This document shows positions 57,789-64,000 of a stretch of DNA of 64,000 bases, one piece after another; the stretch's first letter is position 1, and every line of letters begins with the position of its first letter. The translations under genes were made by a program, and so were the position numbers. The notes under the pieces were generated by a model that did no database searches, was not told the DNA's origin, and saw nothing but the letters and a program-made list of their open reading frames with translations. This DNA is from Stenogyne calaminthoides (lineage: Eukaryota > Streptophyta > Magnoliopsida > Lamiales > Lamiaceae), in contig JBBCBC010000001.1 of assembly GCA_037126765.1 (NCBI GenBank), positions 34,456,804 to 34,520,803 of the forward strand, given 5' to 3'.

Positions 57789-59808
57789 TGTTGGGAGATG
57801 AATTTAATAAAAAGTTTTGATTAGATCCCAAAAATCCCCGAGTATGACATGTTCAGATAATCTTGATAGAATCGAGTCGTTTCAAAGATAGATTGTTCAG
57901 AAGTTATTCCGCACTATGTATAGTCGCCAGATATAGATCAAGTTAGATTCTGAAGACATCAAGACTCAAGAAAATCAAGACATCAAGACTCAAGAAGTAA
58001 CTAAAGACATCAAGACTCAAGAAGTTCTTTGAAAACATCAAGACTCAAGAAGTAAATCAAGACTCAGAAGTAATCAAGACATCAAGACTCAAGAAGTTGT
58101 CAAGACATCAAGACTCAATGAAGTAATTGAAGACACCAAGACTCAAGAAGTTGTCAAGACACTAAAGACTCAAAGAAGTTGTCAAGACATCAAGATTCAA
58201 AAGATGTCATCAAGACTCAAAAGATATCAAGACCCAAAAGAGTTATCAAGACTCAAGAAGATATCGAAAACTCAGTATAACCTGAATGTTCAGAGGCACT
58301 GAATAATATCTATCTGAAGACTACAAAACTGAGAATAACGCAAATATTCAGAAAAGTAGATATTGCCCAAAACATTCATATGCAAACAAAAGGAACTAAT
58401 TCTAAGTGTTGTTTAAGGTTATCTCATTCAGAAAGATTGACCAAAAAGAGCCGTTTTTATTTGTCTACATTCACTAAAGACAAGAACCAATCGTATTTAA
58501 GACAACATCAGCATTTCATCGACAATCGAAAAGCGACAGACCTCAAATCATGTCATTGTACTAAGTTCCGCATCGCAAAAATTGGTGATTGGCTACATGA
58601 CTGCATATTTCCTAAAACATGCAAGGGAGTGTTCAAACCCTAAATATAGGCGTTCATCAAACACCATAAGAGGAAACTCATGAAGCTATCTCTTCCAACG
58701 GATAGTTTTTCAAAGAGTGACCTTGGTGAAGTTGCCTATAAATACCAGTGAACCTTTACATTGAGAGGTTACGGGAAATTTCAAAGCAACTCAAGAGCTC
58801 ATTCATATTATTGCAAATTGAAGCACTCGAAACCCTAGAATTTCCCAAGTGTTTCACATTGGAGAGAGCTAACTATTCTAAGCCTAGAGTGATAGATATA
58901 TCCAAAGCTTAGAAGAGATATCCTAGCCTTTGCATTAGTTCTTATTGTAAAGGATATCTCATCCTAGTTGGAAACCAACCAAAAACCCAAACCCTTTGTT
59001 AAGGTAGTTTGTGTGTGTTTTGTTGGTGAGTTGGAGTTGTAAAAAAGAGTTAGTAAGCTACAATTGAGTTAGCCGAAAAACCAGAGAAGAAGTTAGTAAG
59101 CTACTTGTGGTAGTCCAACACTTGTGTGTGTTTGAGTTAGTAAGCAAAGTGAGTCACCTGTAAAACTCAAGGTAGAAAAGTGAGTAAGCTACGCTTAGTT
59201 AGCCGTAAAGCTTTAGGAAATGGTTAAGAATTTCTCCGAAGATCGAGAGAGAGGGACGTAGGAGCTTGAGTCTCCGAACCACTATAATTGCTTTGTGTTG
59301 TTTTGCTTTACAGATCGCATTATTATCTCATTGCATGTTTTTCATCGAAAGCATTGTTCATCGATATTCATTGGAACCAATCCAATCGAACTTGCATCAA
59401 ATTGATCACAAACCTTAATCACGCTTTTATTGAAGGGAAGATTTTCAAAGAAAGCTAAAAACGAGTATAAACTTAGGGCCAACCATTCAAGACACTTGAG
59501 TAGCTAGAACAGATAGTTACCAAATCAACTAACTCTCTACCGAGGGTTCAAGAAGATAATTATCCGATCCAAGCGCCTCGGATCTCTCGATAAACTCAGC
59601 TCGGTTGGGCTAATTTGAAGCTTCAAAAGCAGCTTCGGGATCATTGTCTCAAAGAGACTTTGACTCAGGGCAATCCGTGCTTCTCAGGGCAAAATCATCA
59701 GGATAACATGACCCTTCTGACCTCAGTGAAAGAAAAGTTTTAAAAATCACTGAACACGTCTATTCTCCCCCCATACACATGTGAGACTCGTTAGCACCGG
59801 GACCAACA
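57789..59808 (+). mobile_element. LTR3, complete 3' LTR of the tandem (2,020 bp)
   Basis: It starts TGTTGGGAGATG and ends CCGGGACCAACA. It is the only LTR of the tandem with an intact 3' end and has the same length as the LTR at 5063-7082. It differs from LTR1 and LTR2 at many clear substitutions between 58640 and 58990. The promoter is at 58694-58744, and the U3 minisatellite at 57952-58270. GTTTT follows. Confidence 0.93.
58694..58744 (+). promoter_or_regulatory. LTR3 promoter: TCCAACGG and TATA box
   Basis: TCCAACGG at 58694-58701 and TATAAATA at 58737-58744. Confidence 0.65.
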
Positions 59809-59813
59809 GTTTT

Positions 59814-60666
59814 TGATGATATGTTTTGTGGTGTGTTTCTGTTGGTATTTGCTAGATTAGGACTCATACGTGTTGTTTGAAGTACATACTTTATGCTCGT
59901 ATTTTTAGTTTTCAAAAATTGTACCGTTATGCTGCCGAAATTTACGCTCAAATATGCCAAGTTGAAACGTTAAAACTATGCTCGACTGATTTTCGGCTTC
60001 ACCATCGAGTGCTTAGTTACATTGAAAATTATTGTTTTAAAATATATATGTGCTTCCTTATATGTTTAGTCCATGTCCGTAGCCTCGGTATTTAATTATA
60101 GTAACTTTACGTTGCTCGTTTTTACACTCAAACATGGTCACTCAGAAACTGGAAATCTGGAATTTCTTTTCCAACAGAAAATTGGTCCAGGTACGTACCT
60201 TTCGTGAAGTCTATAACCAACTTCAATTTGTGTTTTTCCAACGAATTTTCTTGCCAATAAACTTCAGACTACAAGCTCCAAAAGACCCAAAGTTTTGTGT
60301 CAATCAGATAAGCCGCTTGACAGGAAATGAATTTTGAAAATAGCAAAAACTGCACTTTTGATTCTATCTGTTTCACCAAAACATAACAGTTTATGGTGCA
60401 CTTTTTCGAGACCATTTTACCCATCTTAGAGATGTTATTTTGATATGAATTTTCTTGCCAAGAAACCTGAGATGATCGAAGTTTAATTTCCTTAAATTTT
60501 TGAATTAATTGGATTAACCGTTTGACAGGAAACAACTTGCAAAAATAGATGAAAATCATAAATTTTGGGACACTAACTTCTGAAAAATGTCAGAACTGAA
60601 TATTGAAACTTTTGATAGACTTAATGGTCAGTAAAATAATTTATTTGGATAAATCTTATTCACAAA
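59814..60666. other. non-coding flank with diverged tandem repeat
   Basis: This continues the locus that was interrupted at 31510, so it may be part of the same gypsy-like element. No credible coding region. Two units about 210 bp apart (from about 60242 and 60450) share GAATTTTCTTGCCAA and, about 80 bp later, TTGACAGGAAA, so an old tandem repeat is present. A third partial unit may begin near 60158. Confidence 0.4.
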
Positions 60667-61594
60667 CATTCAAATCCACACTATTTTGTAAGTTCTACAG
60701 CTTTTTCAGGCTGGTTGTCTTCCTCTCATTGGTCCACGTCAGCTGAATCTAACGGCTATATTCTTCAGGATCTTCTGAGTCTTCGTGGTTCTCTCGAGTT
60801 TCAAGATTCTTCCGAAATCATCGGGGTTCTTCTCCAGTCTTGAGGATCTTCACGAGTCTTGAGATATACGAGTCTCGGGATACTTTTTACTCGAGTTCTT
60901 GATTGACTTCTTCTCTTGGCCGGACCTCGTCGATCCGAGGCATCTTGACACTCGAGTGGACCGAGTTCACTTCTTCGACTTGGACATCGACCTTGGTCAT
61001 TTTTACTTCTTGACCCTCGGTCACTTGACTCGAGCTATCGATTTCTTCTTGCGATCGATCATTTCGGATCGGATCAACATCTTCAATCGACATGCTCGGG
61101 ATAGCATCGTCATACGCATCGAGGTTAGCATATCGAGGTTATCATATCGATCTCGATCCGCGTCGATCTTGATCGGTCTCATCTGCTTATCTTCGATGCG
61201 CAACCTTCTCTTACGATCTTACGAGTCGGTTTAGTTACGATCGACTTGACTACTCTTGATCACCGGATCGGCTCAAATGCATTCTTCGTCATCCCAACAT
61301 GTCTCGTTTCCGGGTATCTTATCAGCTGATTCTCTCCTTCTAATTTGCTGGCTTAGCTTTTCTTCTCATCTGATTTGAACAGCTCATCAGTTAACTCGGA
61401 ACTCGTCTAACTCATCTGATCTCGATCAGTCTCGTCTGCAGCCTTGTCTGATCTTGATCATCTTCGTCTGATTTCATGAGTTCCCCCTTGACTTGTTCTC
61501 TCGTTCCCCCTCAACTTGTTATCTGTAAATTAACTTAAATAACACAAGTTGATAATGTTTTGGCATAGTTCATCAAAACTAAAATATCCCAACA
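60667..61594 (-). mobile_element. truncated 3' LTR of the minus-strand T element (928 bp)
   Basis: On the minus strand it starts TGTTGGGATATTTTAG at 61594. It matches the complete LTR at 61825-63605 up to about the promoter region and stops abruptly near 60667, so roughly the last 850 bp (R and U5 side) are missing. TCTAACGGCTA is at 60748-60758 on the plus strand. No target duplication can be assigned because this end is lost. Confidence 0.85.
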
Positions 61595-61824
61595 ATTTCC
61601 CCCTTTTTGATAATGACGCCAAAACATTAAAATATATGTATTTTTAAAGAAACGGGTTTTCGTTTAAAAAGATCAGTTCAGGTGATCACATTAAAAGTGA
61701 TCATTTGAACTCCTGCTCTGATACCACTTGTTTGTATCAGTACAAAAATGGGTTTTAAAATAGATCAGTTCAGGTGGTCACTTTGAAATCAGTGAACCTT
61801 TTGAACTCCCGCTCTGATACCAAT
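61595..61824 (-). mobile_element. 230-bp T mini-internal domain with two primer sites
   Basis: On the minus strand TGGTATCAGAGC occurs at 61822-61811 and again at 61726-61715. A purine tract (AAAAAGGGGGAAAT, about 61608-61595) precedes the 3' LTR. No coding. This is the same design as 13990-14198, with a longer distance between primer sites (96 against 69 bp). Confidence 0.9.
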
Positions 61825-63605
61825 TGTTTGTCCCGGTGAAAAACCCATGAAATGTGGAAAAAATATGTAATGCATATAAAACAGGGGTGAGGGAATGCTG
61901 ATTCCAATTTTTTGCGTTTTAAAGTCCATGTGTTGTGTTTTGCTTATAACCAAATGCATATGACAAGATAAGAACATAAAGCAATAAAGAACGCAACAAA
62001 GTATAGTGGTTCGGAGACTCAAGCTCCTACATCCACTCTCCCTGTTCCTAGGGAAATTCCTTCAATCGGGACTTATCACCCTTCACGGGATCGCCTATAA
62101 GCTTTCTGACTATCCAAGATAGTTTACTCACTTCTTCTACATTTGAGTTTTCTGGATGACTACTCTGCAGCTTACTTACTCAAACACACACAAGCTTTCT
62201 GACTATCCAAGATAGTTTACTCACTTGTTCTCTAGAGTTTTCTGGCTGACTACTCTGCAGCATACTCACACTTTACAAATCCAACAATCACATACAAACT
62301 ACCTAACAAGAGGATTTGGGTTTGGTTGGTGTCTCCAACTAGGTTGAGATTTTCCCTTACATTTGTTTAGCCTTAATGCTAAGGTTGGGAAAATCTCTCT
62401 AAGCTTAGGATATATTGTGGGTTGCTTAGATTGGGTTTAAGAACACTCTTGAATATATTTGTATGTCTACAGACTTGTGTTCTATGGTGGGAATGCTTTG
62501 AGTAAATGGCTCTTGGCTCTGTAGCATCTTTTGCCACATTCTCCACACTCTCCACACTTTAGAATAATGAAAAACCTTGTATTTATAGTGTGGGTTTGAA
62601 TGTTACCATTGGAGAGAATCACATTCAAATCCATACTATTATGTATGTTCTGCAGCTTTTTCAGACTGGTTGTCTTCATCTCATTGGTCAACGTCAGCTG
62701 AATCTAACGGCTATATTCTTCAGGATCTTCTGAGTCTTCAGGGTTCTCTGAGTCTTCAGGATTCTTCTGAGTCATCAGGATAGTTCTGAGTCTTCAGGAT
62801 CTTCTGAGTCTTCAGGATACTTCTGAGTCTCAGGATACTTCTGAGTCTCAGGATTCTTCTGAGTCTCATGATACTTTTACTCAGGATTCTTGATTGACTG
62901 AGACTTCTCTTGGTGGACCTCGTCGATCGGGACATCTTGACACTCGAGTCGGTGAGTTGACCTTCGACTTGGACATCGACCCTCAGTCACTTTTTACTTA
63001 ATGACCCTCAAGTAACTTGACTCGGGCTATCTTATTTATTTCTTTGCGATCCGATCAGCTCGTGATCGGATCAACACATCTTCAGTCAACATATCGGGAT
63101 AGCATCGTCATCTGGATCGGGTTAGCATATCGAGTTATCATATCGATCTCGATCATGTCGATCTTGATCGGTTTCATATCTTTCATCTTACGACCGCAAC
63201 CTTCTCTTCCGATCTTCCCGGTGGTTTCATTACGATCCAGCTTATTTGCTCTTCCGATCACCCGGTCGGCTAAATCGCGTTTCTTCGGGTCATCCGAACA
63301 TGTCTGCTTACGGGTATCCGATCGGTGACTCTCTCTCCTTCTGATTTGTTGGCTTAGCTTTTCTTCTCATCTGATTTGCCGCAGCTTCATCGAGTTAACT
63401 TTCGAACTCGTCCCAACTCCATTCCGATCTCGATCAGTCTAAATCTCATGACCTCGTCTCGATCTTGATCATCTTCGTCTGATTTCATGAGTTCCCCCTT
63501 AACTTGTTCTATCATTCCCCCTCAACTTGTTATCTGTAAATTAACTTAAATAACACAAGTTGATATTGTTTTGGCATAATTCATCAAAACTAAAATATCC
63601 CAACA
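61825..63605 (-). mobile_element. 5' LTR of the minus-strand T element (1,781 bp)
   Basis: The plus strand starts TGTTTGTCCCGG and ends ATCCCAACA. The U3 part matches the other T LTRs. The downstream repeat block (62050-62265) has one T-type unit (CGGGACTTATCACC) and then units like those of family S (TTTCTGACTA, AGTTTACTCACTT), so the LTR is a mosaic. TATAAATA is at 62587-62580 on the minus strand, with inverted arms around it at about 62592-62640. It interrupts the copia pol frame that continues at 63606. Confidence 0.9.
62580..62640 (-). promoter_or_regulatory. T LTR promoter: TATA box and inverted repeat
   Basis: TATAAATA (minus, 62587-62580) lies beside near-perfect arms GTTTGAATG and CATTCAAATCC. 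The loop has TCCAATGG, one base off TCCAACGG. Confidence 0.55.
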
Positions 63606-64000
63606 CGAACCTTGAGTAATCATCGATAAAAGTCATGAAATACTCATAGCCACCTCTAGCTTTGGTTGACATTGGACCACACACGTCAGTGTGAATGATT
63701 TCCAACACTTCTGTGGCTCTAGTCCCCTTGGCTCCAAATGCCCTCTTGGTCATCTTACCCTCTAAACACGATTCGCAAGTTGGAAATGGTTCTAGTTGTA
63801 GGTCCTCCAGCGAACCATCTTTCACCAACCTTTGAATCCTATTCAGATTAATATGACCAAATATGAGATGCCAAAGAAGTGTTTTGTTCACGTTATCTGA
63901 ACGTTTTCTCTTATTGTTTGAAACAGTCGATGTGTTATAAGATGTATTTTGTGAGTGGTGTGCACAATTAACAGTATAGAGATTGTTCTGTAAAGTTCCA
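63606..64000 (-). pseudogene. copia pol fragment: GAG_pre-integrase and integrase start
   Basis: The minus-strand frame from the right edge reads QNNLYTVNCAHH, TLLWHLIFGHINLNRIQRLV, CESCLEGKMTKRAF, IIHTDVCGPMSTKARGGYEY and FMTFIDDYSRF, the GAG_pre-integrase domain and the start of the integrase core with the first catalytic Asp (TDVCGP). It belongs to a copia lineage clearly different from families S, T and U. The frame is open until the T LTR interrupts it at 63605. The rest of pol should lie beyond the T insertion, but it is not seen left of 60667. Confidence 0.88.

Larger units (their letters stand above)
31516..59808 (+). mobile_element. 28.3-kb family S tandem (LTR-internal-LTR-internal-LTR), duplication GTTTT
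   Basis: GTTTT at 31511-31515 and 59809-59813 flanks the complete unit, and no duplication flanks the middle LTR, so this is one insertion and not two. LTR1 is 31516-35463 (including a nested solo LTR), internal 1 is 35464-45663, LTR2 is 45664-47558, internal 2 is 47559-57788 and LTR3 is 57789-59808. Both internals share the same defects: loss of the LTR 3' end with the primer site, a gag deletion, stops in gag and ORF3, and an RT stop. The parent was therefore already defective when it was duplicated by recombination. Confidence 0.92.

Noticed and set aside
60134..60337. Small gene in the 59814-60666 flank
   Set aside because: Short frame in AT-rich repeat-bearing DNA, with no homology recognised and no support from a repeated unit.

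Overview
The window is transposable-element DNA from a plant nuclear genome. I see no host gene, no rRNA or tRNA gene and nothing bacterial. The plant signs are Ty1/copia elements primed by initiator-Met tRNA (primer site TGGTATCAGAGC), a CACTA (En/Spm, TNP2-type) DNA transposon, a probable Ty3/gypsy LTR, and very frequent CHG-type sites (CAG/CTG). The copia elements resemble the Sirevirus group: long LTRs, a purine tract ending GGGGGAAAT directly before TGTTGGG, and a large extra reading frame after pol. The species cannot be told from the sequence. I use local labels: family S (2.02-kb LTR), family T (1.5-1.9-kb LTR) and family U (a diverged 1.56-kb LTR).

Layout. 1-7082: a family S element on the minus strand, running off the left edge. 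7083-30072: the right part of a CACTA element. Its transposase frame is split twice: by a T solo LTR (9191-11098, duplication CGGAT) and by a 16.2-kb three-LTR retroelement (12436-28679, duplication GACAT). Removing both insertions restores the transposase frame at both joints. A Ulp1-type protease fragment and palindromic subterminal repeats complete its right end. 30073-31510: a probable Ty3/gypsy LTR. 31516-59808: a 28.3-kb family S tandem (LTR-internal-LTR-internal-LTR) with a single outer duplication GTTTT. Its first LTR is split by an inverted solo LTR of the same family (32197-34229, duplication GTCTA). 59814-60666: non-coding continuation of the pre-insertion locus. 60667-63605: a minus-strand T element with two LTRs and only 230 bp between them. 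63606-64000: copia pol on the minus strand, interrupted by that T element.

How it works together. All the coding regions look dead or non-autonomous. In family S, gag, protease, integrase, RT and RNase H are followed by a separate ~1,180-codon frame (ORF3) that is also present, diverged, in the 12436-28679 element. The 28.3-kb tandem is best explained by unequal recombination between LTRs: the middle LTR carries 3'-LTR variants in its first part and 5'-LTR variants in its second part. The T elements consist of little more than LTRs, a duplicated primer site and a purine tract, so they would depend on enzymes supplied by another element.

Data quality. Between the two S copies, many differences sit at CAG/CTG sites and are not simple substitutions (CTGA to TCGA, CAGG to CG, CAGT to CAAAG). 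They come in patches. This looks like long-read base-calling error at CHG-methylated sites, so many apparent frameshifts here may not be real.
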